A DNA stretch of 64,000 nucleotides from NCBI RefSeq assembly GCF_006937785.1, contig NZ_SJEE01000017.1, positions 47,593 to 111,592 of the forward strand, written 5' to 3'. Origin of the DNA: Pseudanabaena sp. UWO311. GTDB taxonomy: Bacteria; Cyanobacteriota; Cyanobacteriia; Pseudanabaenales; Pseudanabaenaceae. Positions 36,608-45,490 of this stretch are shown in pieces; position 1 is the first letter of the stretch, and every line of letters begins with the position of its first letter. The notes below the pieces were generated by a model that did not search any database, was not told the origin of the DNA, and saw only the letters and a list, made by a program, of their open reading frames with translations. A program made the translations under genes and the position numbers.

Positions 36608-37701
36608 GACCGAAACCCTACGACAACTTCACGATAGAAAAAAGAGCGATCGCTGGCAAGCAATTCCTGACTAAGTGAGCGATCAATCGTAATATGTTCT
36701 GCCATGATTTCCGCTAAATAATGGTCGCCATTGAGCCTCCGCCCAATGACCGCACCGCCCGAATTCAGGCAATAGACTATCTCTTTCAACATTTGGTGAA
36801 GGCTGCTCAGAGGCATCCAGTCTGAGATATTAGAAAACTGAATCAGGTCGAATTTTTCTGATGTGGCGAGTTGCTGAAGGCAATCAACAAAAGCGCCCTG
36901 ATGTAGCTGTAATCGCTCTGTTCCTAATCTGTGAATATCATTTTGAGCAGATGCTTGGAGGTAAAGAGGAACTCCCTCGCCTGTGAGATTTGACGTATAG
37001 CGATCGCCCCAGACTTGAGTCAAGAAATAATTCTCATTGGGGATAAATTGCTGTAAAGCTTGAGCAAATACATCGGCAAAATGCTCGCCAAAGCTGCGAT
37101 CCATCGAGTAGTTAACGGCAGCTTCGCCAAAGGCTTGGATGAGTCGATCACGCTCAAATACCTGCTCAAAAATATCGCGCCATCGCGGATGTTGAACAGC
37201 AATTAATGGTTCTTGCAAAGGTTCGATTCCCATCTGAGCAAATTTTTCTGCAAGTTGACGAAATAGTTGTTCAAAGCGTCCGACTTGATTAACACCAAAC
37301 CCAATCTGTTCGAGTCTTGCATCCCAAAAAGCTTTTGTACTCGCTGGTAAATTTGGGCTTAAGCTGGCGTAGATACTGAGCCGATCGTGATCGCTAATAG
37401 ATTTATCTGCACCAATCAATCGCAATTGCTCATCTAAAGACAAATACAGTAAGGCATGGCGGCGTAGTTCGACGAGATGTAGTTGAGCAGGATTAAGATC
37501 TACCGCTTCGATTTTGGCGATCGCAGGGTTTGACAGCAAACTTAAGGCGGTGCAACCACCTGAAGCGACCAAAAGCACCCTTAATGGATTTTGCTGGCGC
37601 TTGGCTAACTCTTGGATTACGCGCAATTCAATCCGAGGATCTTCACGCACTTGCGAGAAGGCTATTTCTGAGGTGATTGCCGAACTGGAGTTACAAATCA
37701 C
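36604..37701 (-). CDS. DUF3419 protein, BtaA-like SAM 3-amino-3-carboxypropyl transferase
   Basis: A protein of about 365 residues in the DUF3419/BtaA group. Motifs are LRVLLVASGGCTALSLLS and VDLNPAQLHLVELRR (SAM binding), YFLTQVWGDRY, and FSNISDWM followed by LNSGGAVIGRRLNG. BtaA enzymes move the aminocarboxypropyl group of SAM to an acceptor, diacylglycerol in betaine-lipid synthesis; no btaB N-methyltransferase is nearby. GTG 37701 is preferred as start because GGAG lies nine bases upstream; a TTG at 37731 would enlarge the overlap with the previous gene. The product may therefore keep a free amino group, available to the downstream GNAT. Confidence 0.82.
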   Translation of the reverse strand: MICNSSSAITSEIAFSQVREDPRIELRVIQELAKRQQNPLRVLLVASGGCTALSLLSNPAIAKIEAVDLNPAQLHLVELRRHALLYLSLDEQLRLIGADKSISDHDRLSIYASLSPNLPASTKAFWDARLEQIGFGVNQVGRFEQLFRQLAEKFAQMGIEPLQEPLIAVQHPRWRDIFEQVFERDRLIQAFGEAAVNYSMDRSFGEHFADVFAQALQQFIPNENYFLTQVWGDRYTSNLTGEGVPLYLQASAQNDIHRLGTERLQLHQGAFVDCLQQLATSEKFDLIQFSNISDWMPLSSLHQMLKEIVYCLNSGGAVIGRRLNGDHYLAEIMAEHITIDRSLSQELLASDRSFFYREVVVGFRS

Positions 37702-38431
37702 GATATAAACTCCAGAAATAGTGAGCACCAAGCATTAAACCTTGCAATACTTGCCGACGAGTACGCAGATCTTCCCAACCTGCTTCTGCTAATGACAGCA
37801 AGTCTCTCGCATGTTCCGTATCCAGTTTTTCATGGAATGCATAGTGAGATTGACTACCCGCCGCTGTCCAACTTCGTTGATGTAAAGTTCGAGCGATCGC
37901 AGAGCTGATGCCGACATAGAGATGTTCGATCATACCGAGCATCGCTGCTCCCGATTCTCCTGCCTGCATTAGGCAATAGGTCAAAACCGATTGATTAAAT
38001 GCTAGTACTGGCATCGTACATAGTGAATTTAGCTCACACTCAGTTGCGCCCAAAGCCCGCAGGTATTGCTGAAAAGTATATTTGTGCGATCGCCAGCGAT
38101 CACCGTGACCATGCTCTTCAGTAATATTTGCTAGTAATGGTAAGCGTGTTTCTAAAGTTTCCGTTCGGGCTAACACCGCAGCTAAGGGCTGAGAAAAAGC
38201 TTCGACGGCAAAACGGAATGGAAGTTGGCTGCGTCGAAAAGAATCGCGATCGGTCATAGGATCTGCCATCCACAGCATATAGGGATGGTTATTAAAGTCA
38301 TAAACCTTTCCTATCCACAATACTGCGGATTGCAGAGATGGCATCTCGCTCAAATCTGTGAGATCTAAGGTCGGATATTGCTGGACTCTCGAATTAGCGA
38401 TCGGGTTTGCGATTAAAGTTTGCATATTCAT
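37691..38431 (-). CDS. Haem-oxygenase-like diiron protein (iron-containing redox enzyme family)
   Basis: A protein of about 246 residues, all helical, in the family that includes UndA, SznF and related haem-oxygenase-fold diiron oxygenases and oxidases. Probable iron ligands (numbered from ATG 38431) are Glu105/106 and His107 in NITEEHGHGD, Glu169 in GMIEHLYVG, and His200, Asp204 and His207 in AFHEKLDTEHARD. Known members cleave fatty acids to alkenes, hydroxylate amines or split amino acids. It follows the desaturase (in-frame TTG at 38443 overlaps that stop) and overlaps the start of the BtaA-like gene, so it belongs to the same operon. Confidence 0.8.
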   Translation of the reverse strand: MNMQTLIANPIANSRVQQYPTLDLTDLSEMPSLQSAVLWIGKVYDFNNHPYMLWMADPMTDRDSFRRSQLPFRFAVEAFSQPLAAVLARTETLETRLPLLANITEEHGHGDRWRSHKYTFQQYLRALGATECELNSLCTMPVLAFNQSVLTYCLMQAGESGAAMLGMIEHLYVGISSAIARTLHQRSWTAAGSQSHYAFHEKLDTEHARDLLSLAEAGWEDLRTRRQVLQGLMLGAHYFWSLYRDL

Positions 38432-38439
38432 TTCCAGCG

Positions 38440-39432
38440 TCAATTAATCACAACAGTACCGACGGGCTGACGCTTCAAGCTGGCGGCGATAAAATCTTGT
38501 ACAAAAGAAAAATAAGAAGGAATGTATGGTGCTCCTTGTTGCATGAGATCTGACTTTAGCTCTTGATGAAGGCGCGGTAAATGATACCAAGGTACGGCGG
38601 GATAAAGATGATGCTCTAAATGATAATTTTCATTACACATAAAAAATCGCACCAAAGGAATCGTCAAAATCGTGCGAGTTCCGCGCACTAAATCAGCCTC
38701 ATGTTCAAGCAATGTGTGCTGACTCATGCCGCGAATATTGACCATTGTATTAATCCACAGCATCGGAATCAACCAACCATGAATTAGGAATCCTGTAGGA
38801 ATAGGCGATCGCAGCACCCCTATCACCAATAAGCCCAGCAAAGCTACTTCGATTGCAATCCATACTCGTTCAGATTTATTGCCCTGCCAAAAGCCAAGCA
38901 TCGGAATCGCAATAATGTAAACAGGATAACCAATGATCAATCTACCCCAATGCATCAAAAATGTTAGCCAGTTCCATTTAGTGTAGTTCTTGTAATGATC
39001 GGGATCACCTTCTATACCTAAATGTTTGTGATGCTTGAGATGTAACACTTTGTACGCAGAGAAGTTTTGCCCAACGGGTAATGCACAAAAAATACTTAGC
39101 CATCGATTCCACTGAGAATTACGACTGAGGACTCCATGTACTCCTTCGTGTGTGAACAGACTAATACCATGTAAAGAAGCTGCCGCTAGTAAATACAGAG
39201 GTAAACAGAGAATGTATACCCAAGGTGTCGCGATCGCCTGTACCAATCTATACAACGCAAACACTGCTGCTAAGTACAAAGCAATAAAGATCGGCAAGCG
39301 TTGAGGATGCTGATCTAGACTATGCAATTGCTTGAGCAGTTCGGGATCTAGCTTTGGCTTTTCTATCTCTTCACGAGTCTTATCCTGCTCAGGGCTAAGA
39401 TTTTCCTTGTCTGAGAATTGTTGTGTTTTCAT
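38440..39432 (-). CDS. Membrane fatty acid desaturase-family protein
   Basis: A protein of about 330 residues with the three histidine boxes of membrane diiron desaturases: HEGVHG (about 100), HLKHHKHLG (about 135) and NYHLEHHLYP (about 280). Hydrophobic spans surround them. The polar N-terminus (about 40 residues, rich in Glu and Lys) is cytosolic. The family covers acyl-lipid desaturases and carotenoid ketolases/hydroxylases; I cannot fix the substrate. ATG 39432 is chosen over GTG 39450 because no family similarity precedes it. It is the first gene of the overlapping four-gene cluster. Confidence 0.88.
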   Translation of the reverse strand: MKTQQFSDKENLSPEQDKTREEIEKPKLDPELLKQLHSLDQHPQRLPIFIALYLAAVFALYRLVQAIATPWVYILCLPLYLLAAASLHGISLFTHEGVHGVLSRNSQWNRWLSIFCALPVGQNFSAYKVLHLKHHKHLGIEGDPDHYKNYTKWNWLTFLMHWGRLIIGYPVYIIAIPMLGFWQGNKSERVWIAIEVALLGLLVIGVLRSPIPTGFLIHGWLIPMLWINTMVNIRGMSQHTLLEHEADLVRGTRTILTIPLVRFFMCNENYHLEHHLYPAVPWYHLPRLHQELKSDLMQQGAPYIPSYFSFVQDFIAASLKRQPVGTVVIN

Positions 39433-39531
39433 AGACCTAAGGATTTCCACAAAAAAGGATTAAAATGAATTGCAATTATGAAATCTTATCTTTCATTCCT
39501 ATTTTAATTGTGCGCGATCTAAGTTTACATA

Positions 39532-39548
39532 GTGGTGACTGTCATCAC
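39532..39548. promoter_or_regulatory. Imperfect GTGGTGA-N3-TCATCAC repeat in a divergent promoter region
   Basis: Seven-base arms (one mismatch) at 39532-39538 and 39542-39548 lie about 100 bases upstream of both the desaturase operon (minus) and the antitoxin-like gene (plus). It could be a repressor site; no regulator gene is adjacent. Confidence 0.25.
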
Positions 39549-39660
39549 AGGCGATCGATGATATAAATGGGCGATCTCTTTTCTCATAAAATCAGCTAAC
39601 CAAAAGCGCATCGCCTAATCTTGCAGCTAAAATGTGATGAGTGTCTTTTTCATATTTGCT

Positions 39661-39927
39661 ATGAATACTCTAACTCCAACGCGGCAGCAGATTATTGAGG
39701 TAATTGATAACTTGCCAGAGGATGTTTTCTCTGAGCTTGTCAATCTTATTGGCTATCTTCGTTACAAGGCTGTTGAAACAAATGAAACAAAAACGAAGCC
39801 CCCTCACAACAGTTTTTTACTTTCAATCGTAGGATTGGGTGCTTCCACTGAAAAAGATGTTTCAGAGAGAGACGAAGAGATTTTAGCAAATGAAGTGAAT
39901 CCGATTCGCGGTTGGAGTCTTCATTAA
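39661..39927 (+). CDS. DUF2281-like putative antitoxin
   Basis: An 88-residue protein with an N-terminal helical segment QQIIEVIDNLPEDVFSELVNLIGYLRYK, the pattern of small DUF2281/VapB-like antitoxins of cyanobacteria. A variable acidic C-terminus ends RGWSLH. ATG 39661 is preferred over the upstream in-frame ATG at 39634 because homology begins there. Its stop is one base before the DUF4238 start, so translation is coupled. A usual PIN or RelE toxin partner is absent. Confidence 0.6.
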   Translation: MNTLTPTRQQIIEVIDNLPEDVFSELVNLIGYLRYKAVETNETKTKPPHNSFLLSIVGLGASTEKDVSERDEEILANEVNPIRGWSLH

Positions 39928-39928
39928 A

Positions 39929-41062
39929 ATGTCTAATTCAAAAAAACAAGCTAATAAGCAAATAACAAAAAATCAACATTACGTTCCTAAATGTCTTCTC
40001 AAACATTTTAGTTGGAATGCAAACAAGGGGATATTGAAGATTAATATTTTTGATGTTGCCAGATCTACAGTTAGATATAATCAGGCAATTAAAGAGGTTT
40101 TTTCTCAGAACTATTTTTATGATAAAGATAACTCAATTGAAAATTTTATAGAGCGACAAATTGAAACTCCAGCTTCTGTAATAATAGACCAGATTGTTAG
40201 CGGAAACTTTGAGATAGTAAACGAAGATCCACTGACTCTTCTTAGATTTATCTCATCACTTTTATCTCGTACACTTGAAGCTAGAGAAGAGTTACTTTCA
40301 TTTTTTAATAGCCATATTGAATCAATAGTAAGACAATTACTAGGATTAAATGGGTTTGATCCAGAAGAAGCAAGTAATGGACGTTTTGAGATTTATGATT
40401 TAAGTCAAGTGGCTTCCTTTAGCACAATTCAAGGAAGTGTAAATGCAATAATTTTTAGAGATTTAGCCTTTCATTTTGTTGTAAACGAAACTGAACTGGA
40501 ATTTTATATCTCTGATCATCCAGTCTTTACATATAACTGGCTTTATCGAAACTTAGATCATCCAGCCATTACAAGTATAGCTGCAAGAGGCTTTCAAGCT
40601 TTTTTACCACTTTCTCCAACTCTGACACTCTGTTTATATGATCCGAAAGTATATAAGTATGGACAAAAAAATTTAGTGACTTATATTTCTAATGTCATAG
40701 ATATCGATATTTTAAATTCATTTCAAATGATGAATGCAAATTCAATTATAGGATTTCATGCCAGAGAAAATGAAAACAACTTAAGATCTTTGTATGATCA
40801 AAATAAGCATATTAATATTCGTACATTTGAAAATAAATTTGTAAATATAACTGAAAGTTTAAATAGTCAAAAAGAAGAATCAATCAAAAGTAGGCATTTG
40901 GTTTTTGCTAAACAGACTAAGCTTAGACATATGCCATCTTTTGTAAAGATAAAGAGAAAATCTAATGCTTATGACTCATCTTTTCAAGAAAGAGATCCTG
41001 AACTTGTTGAAAAAGTTCAAATGATTTTTAAGCAACAAATTAATAAAATGATAAAAATTTAA
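39929..41062 (+). CDS. DUF4238 protein
   Basis: A 377-residue protein of the DUF4238 family, marked by NQHYVPKCLLKHFS near the N-terminus and an acidic/aromatic middle (FVVNETELEFYISDHPVF, then PLSPTLTLCLYDP). The function of the family is unknown. The gene is clearly more AT-rich than its neighbours, with many AAA, ATT and TTT codons and no HIP1 octamer, which suggests recent transfer. The coupled antitoxin-like gene upstream and the toxin-system remnant downstream point to a mobile defence or toxin-antitoxin context. Confidence 0.8.
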   Translation: MSNSKKQANKQITKNQHYVPKCLLKHFSWNANKGILKINIFDVARSTVRYNQAIKEVFSQNYFYDKDNSIENFIERQIETPASVIIDQIVSGNFEIVNEDPLTLLRFISSLLSRTLEAREELLSFFNSHIESIVRQLLGLNGFDPEEASNGRFEIYDLSQVASFSTIQGSVNAIIFRDLAFHFVVNETELEFYISDHPVFTYNWLYRNLDHPAITSIAARGFQAFLPLSPTLTLCLYDPKVYKYGQKNLVTYISNVIDIDILNSFQMMNANSIIGFHARENENNLRSLYDQNKHINIRTFENKFVNITESLNSQKEESIKSRHLVFAKQTKLRHMPSFVKIKRKSNAYDSSFQERDPELVEKVQMIFKQQINKMIKI

Positions 41063-41100
41063 ATTTTATTGAACTGCATCATATCTAAAATAAACTCTAT

Positions 41101-41451
41101 ATGCATTTAGTATTAAGAAAAACAATTGAAGAAGATGTCCGATGGATACAGCGATTTTCTAACTTTGAGAGAGCATTCCTTTTATTTCAGGACTCACTCA
41201 AAACAGAACCGCTTTCCATTTTAGAAAGAGCAGGATTGATTCAGTTTTTTGAGATGACCTTTGAACTCTCTTGGAAATTGCTCAAGGACTATGAAGAAAC
41301 AGAAGGCTTGATTGTCAAAACTCCTAAAGAAGCGATTAAACAAGCATTTCAGTCGGGACTTATCAGCAATGGACATGACTGGATCGATGCACTGCAAGAT
41401 CGCAACCTGACATCCCATACCTATAACGAAGAAACGGCGATCGCTGTATAA
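41101..41451 (+). pseudogene. Truncated HI0074/MntX-like HEPN protein
   Basis: A 116-residue protein that matches the nucleotidyltransferase-substrate-binding family (HI0074): RWIQRFSNFERAFLLF, GLIQFFEMTFELSWKLLKDYEE, and LQDRNLTSHTYNEETA containing the HEPN motif RNxxxH-like end. Normal members continue for 20-30 residues with a helix that packs against the MNT nucleotidyltransferase; here the frame stops right after NEETAIAV. No MNT partner gene lies on either side. It is probably a decayed half of a HEPN/MNT toxin-antitoxin pair. Confidence 0.65.
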
Positions 41452-41460
41452 GTAAAATTA

Positions 41461-41498
41461 AAAAGGCAAGGGTAATTCATGAATTACCCTTGCCTTTT
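41461..41498. terminator. Bidirectional terminator between the HEPN remnant and gap1
   Basis: Perfect 18-bp arms (41461-41478 and 41481-41498) around a two-base centre, with AAAA/TTTT ends, between convergent genes. Confidence 0.8.
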
Positions 41499-41504
41499 CG
41501 GGAT

Positions 41505-42566
<1,062 letters not shown>

Positions 42567-42612
42567 TCATGCTAACCCAAGTTCTATAGTCTAAAAACTC
42601 TAAAAACTTAAT

Positions 42613-42753
42613 ATGTCAGGGATTGAATATATAAATATGGCGATCCCCAGCACTGTTGTCAGGAATATATCAGCTTTTAGTCTTGAACAAAGAGGGATTT
42701 TTGGGTTTAAAGTTGGTGCATCTAAACTTGTTGAATTAGGGTTGCCTCTATGA
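42613..42753 (+). CDS. Possible small leader protein overlapping the next gene
   Basis: A 46-codon frame (MSGIEYINMAIPSTVV.. ending KLVELGLPL) runs from ATG 42613 to a TGA that overlaps the ATG of the next gene (ATGA at 42750-42753). The overlap suggests translational coupling. I recognise no family; a fragment of a longer ancestor is also possible. Confidence 0.4.
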   Translation: MSGIEYINMAIPSTVVRNISAFSLEQRGIFGFKVGASKLVELGLPL

Positions 42754-43310
42754 GTTTTTTTTATAATGCTTACTTTCTGAAAACCCAACAGCCGATCACC
42801 AAAGTTCAAGAAAAACTTCCACAGCCTGAACAGATTCCTAATTCAGATTGGATTGTTTGCGATTTTGGCGATAGCTATGTTGATGGGACATTCGAGGAAG
42901 ATACATATTTGACCCAAGAGCTTTCAGAAGAATTTGGTGAAGTAATTTTCATTGCGATTGATACAAGCAACGATCAATTAGATTATGAACATTCCCTAGA
43001 TGGTGTAATTCTGAGGAAGTTGTCATGGCTTTCCGATGGTTGCCAATCGACTTGGATGTGCGTTGAAGGTGAGATAGAAGAATGGGAAAGAACTTCGATC
43101 TTTTCATTGGATAATTTAAACCGCACCAAGGAAATGATTCGCTACGATCGCCATTTACAATTACTGCCTGCTGCTGAGATGGAAGTTAAAGAACAGGAGT
43201 TACAGAATATTTGGCAGAATCCTCAATATTTACTTAATAGTCAACTGCCATTGGGTGATGCAACTCTAGGTATGGTAATTCAGCAACATTTCTTTGGTAT
43301 CACCGAATAA
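42750..43310 (+). CDS. Hypothetical acidic protein
   Basis: An unrecognised 186-residue soluble, acidic protein. It contains WIVCDFGDSYVDGTFEEDTYL, VIFIAIDTSNDQLDYEHSLDG, then LRKLSWLSDGCQSTWMCVEGEIEEWE. There is no signal peptide or membrane segment. Repeated aromatic/acidic strands suggest an alpha/beta fold, but no motif is catalytic in an obvious way. It may form a two-gene unit with the small frame that overlaps its start, and ends at a hairpin. Confidence 0.72.
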   Translation: MSFFYNAYFLKTQQPITKVQEKLPQPEQIPNSDWIVCDFGDSYVDGTFEEDTYLTQELSEEFGEVIFIAIDTSNDQLDYEHSLDGVILRKLSWLSDGCQSTWMCVEGEIEEWERTSIFSLDNLNRTKEMIRYDRHLQLLPAAEMEVKEQELQNIWQNPQYLLNSQLPLGDATLGMVIQQHFFGITE

Positions 43311-43363
43311 AACCCAAAGAGTGTGAAGCGGCGCAAAGCTCAGCCTCACACTCTTTGGGTTTT
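43309..43363 (+). terminator. Hairpin between the acidic protein gene and ycf23
   Basis: Perfect 18-bp arms (43309-43326 and 43346-43363) with a 19-base tip region that is itself partly paired (AGCGG..). It overlaps the stop of the upstream gene and lies 50 bases before ycf23. Confidence 0.65.
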
Positions 43364-43414
43364 ATCCAAAATCGCGTTAAAGTAGTCCTACATCTAAATA
43401 TTCAGTCTATTAGG

Positions 43415-44179
43415 ATGACAAATTTTATGTCTCGTTTACCTCTTGCCTTGGCAACCGCCTTTGACCGCCGCAACGCTCTCAAAATTATTAGCGGTATCCA
43501 AAACTTCGATCGCAACTCCGTGAAAATGGTCGTGCAAGCAGCCGATCGCGGTGGTGCTACTTTTGTTGACATCGCGGCTGATGCTGAGCTAATTGCGATC
43601 GCTAAGGCTAATTGCTCTTTGCCTATTTGTGTATCGGCAGTTGAAGCCCATAAACTTGCAGAAGCTGTTGCTAATGGTGCAGATCTAGTTGAAATCGGTA
43701 ACTACGATAGCTTCTATGCGCAAGGTCGGATTTTTACCGCCGATGAAATCATTGCTTTGACTGCCGAAACTAGAGCATTATTGCCTCATACCGTAATCTC
43801 GGTAACAGTTCCTCACACCTTGCCCCTAGATGAGCAAGTTACCCTCGCCGAGAAACTCGAAGCGATCGGTGCAGACATCATCCAAACTGAAGGCGGCACA
43901 AGCTCGGCTCCAACTCATGCAGGTATTCTTGGTGCAATTGAAAAAGCATCACCTACCCTTGCTGCTGCCCATGCCATCAGCCGCGCTGTATCAATCCCCG
44001 TAATGTGCGCTTCTGGATTGAGCAATATCACAGCACCGATGGCGATCGCATCAGGTGCTTCAGGTGTTGGTGTTGGTTCAGCAGTTAACCAATTAAATGA
44101 CGTGGTTTCCATGATTGCGACTGTTCGCGCTCTTAGAGAAGCGATTAATAGCAATGTTGCTAATCAGGCGATCGTGTAA
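43415..44179 (+). CDS. ycf23: DUF561/Ycf23 family protein
   Basis: A protein of about 254 residues, a TIM-barrel-like member of the Ycf23/DUF561 family conserved in cyanobacteria and some plastids. Typical blocks are TAFDRRNALKIISGIQNFDR, ATFVDIAADAELI, LVEIGNYDSFYAQGR and the C-terminal phosphate-loop-like SGVGVGSAVNQ. Function is unproven. ATG 43415 or ATG 43427 could be the start; a TTG at 43355 lies inside the preceding hairpin and is unlikely. Confidence 0.88.
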   Translation: MTNFMSRLPLALATAFDRRNALKIISGIQNFDRNSVKMVVQAADRGGATFVDIAADAELIAIAKANCSLPICVSAVEAHKLAEAVANGADLVEIGNYDSFYAQGRIFTADEIIALTAETRALLPHTVISVTVPHTLPLDEQVTLAEKLEAIGADIIQTEGGTSSAPTHAGILGAIEKASPTLAAAHAISRAVSIPVMCASGLSNITAPMAIASGASGVGVGSAVNQLNDVVSMIATVRALREAINSNVANQAIV

Positions 44180-44207
44180 TTAAATTTACCCATCAGCAAC
44201 ATTGACG

Positions 44208-44240
44208 AATCCAGAGGGGCGAACCTCGCCCCTCTGGATT
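44208..44240. terminator. Bidirectional terminator between ycf23 and the TetR gene
   Basis: Perfect 15-bp arms (44208-44222 and 44226-44240) close on ACC, between convergent stops. Confidence 0.75.
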
Positions 44241-44261
44241 TGTCCAATTCAGTACAAAAAC

Positions 44262-44840
44262 TTATCTGATAAGCAAGCTTAGGGCGCGGCGGACATATGC
44301 TGTCCAAGATTCTGGGGTAGGTTGAAAGATCAAAGCATAAAGCATGATTCCACTCATCGTATCGAAAACCAACCCCGAATCTAAGTCTTGCGAAACTTCA
44401 TTTCTAGATTTTGCCCGTTCGATGACAATATCAAAAGCTTCTCGGCGCGGCTGTAAGTACTTTGACCAATAAATCTGGGCAAACTCAGGATTACTTGAGG
44501 CACTGCTTATAATCATGGAAACGGCTTGTCGTCCCAATGGATTAAGAGAAATTTGAGCAGCTTTTTCAATGAGCGTATCAATATCACTTTCCAGTTTGCC
44601 CGTATCAGGAATTAGCACTTCTTCACGTATATTCTCAATAGCATCAGCTATCAACTCCGCTTTACCACTATATCGACGATAAATAGTTGTTTTGCCAACC
44701 CCTGCACGAGATGCGATCGCCTCAATACTTATTGCATCAAATCCAACTTCAGCCAACAGTGCTAAAGCAGATTGCAAGATAGCCTGATGTGATTTATCAC
44801 TGCGAGGTCTTCCTAAAGATTTTTTACTAGCATCATTCAT
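44262..44840 (-). CDS. TetR-family transcriptional regulator
   Basis: A protein of about 192 residues. The N-terminal helix-turn-helix is AISIEAIASRAGVGKTTIYRRYSGKAELIADAI, preceded by the usual polar GRPRSDKSHQAILQSAL. The C-terminal domain is ligand-binding and of AcrR type, with LFDTMSGIMLYALIFQP-like helices. ATG 44840 fits the family; 30 further upstream codons would run through the operator. It is divergent from the COQ4-like gene and probably represses it and itself through the palindrome at 44863-44877. Confidence 0.9.
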   Translation of the reverse strand: MNDASKKSLGRPRSDKSHQAILQSALALLAEVGFDAISIEAIASRAGVGKTTIYRRYSGKAELIADAIENIREEVLIPDTGKLESDIDTLIEKAAQISLNPLGRQAVSMIISSASSNPEFAQIYWSKYLQPRREAFDIVIERAKSRNEVSQDLDSGLVFDTMSGIMLYALIFQPTPESWTAYVRRALSLLIR

Positions 44841-44862
44841 GGGTGTTATTATAATTTGCGAA

Positions 44863-44877
44863 ACGATAGCGTATCGT
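44863..44877. promoter_or_regulatory. Candidate TetR operator
   Basis: Perfect inverted repeat ACGATA-GCG-TATCGT in the 48-base region between the divergent TetR and COQ4-like starts. Position and size fit a TetR dimer site. Confidence 0.6.
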
Positions 44878-44888
44878 AAATAAAGATC

Positions 44889-45377
44889 ATGAATAAAAAA
44901 CCTCTTTACAAAGATAAAAGTAGTATCCAAACTCTTCGCGAAGGTTTAGAGGAATATTACGCGATCAATCCCCATCTCACGCCTCCCGATAGTCAACCGC
45001 CTGAATTTGCCAAAATTCTGCTTGCCCATGATGCCGGGCATGTCATTTATGGCTGCGATACGGGTATGTATGATGAGCTAAAGATCTTGCCATTATTTTG
45101 GTGGACAAGTGAATGTACTTTTCAAAAATTCCGTGAAATGAGAAAAACGCCTGCTGTTGATGTGATGTACGATGACATGATTCAACAAAATGGGGTGCTT
45201 TGGCTCTATGGAAATATTTTGAGAGTTCTACCTCCACTCATGCCAGAAGTAATTTCAATTTGGTTTAAGACTCGTAACCGAAACAAACTATTGCCTTTTT
45301 TAGAATTTCATCCTTTGCTTGATCGCTCTCTACTTGATATCCGTCAAGAGTTCGATTTGCTTTCATTTATTAAATAA
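44889..45377 (+). CDS. COQ4-like protein
   Basis: A 162-residue protein that carries HDAGHVIYG... with H47, D48, H51 and E63, an exact HDxxHx11E metal motif as in COQ4, the scaffold or decarboxylase of ubiquinone synthesis. The flanking sequence (EFAKILLAHDAGHV, TRNRNKLLPFLEFHPLLDRSLLDIRQEF) is helical. Cyanobacteria make plastoquinone, not ubiquinone, so the substrate is not ubiquinone itself. It is transcribed away from a TetR regulator with a palindromic operator between them, hinting at inducible expression by a small ligand. Confidence 0.68.
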   Translation: MNKKPLYKDKSSIQTLREGLEEYYAINPHLTPPDSQPPEFAKILLAHDAGHVIYGCDTGMYDELKILPLFWWTSECTFQKFREMRKTPAVDVMYDDMIQQNGVLWLYGNILRVLPPLMPEVISIWFKTRNRNKLLPFLEFHPLLDRSLLDIRQEFDLLSFIK

Positions 45378-45490
45378 GACCAAATCGCCCTATTCAAGTT
45401 ACCATAGCTAAAAAATTTCAAAATCCATACAATTTATTTGTCTTTCTCAAAGGATGATCGCCTTTAATTACCCTCTCCGTTGCAAATACC

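Noticed and set aside
42600..42809. Minus-strand 69-residue frame
   Set aside because: It overlaps the gene at 42750 and a better plus-strand small frame; no ribosome-binding site seen.
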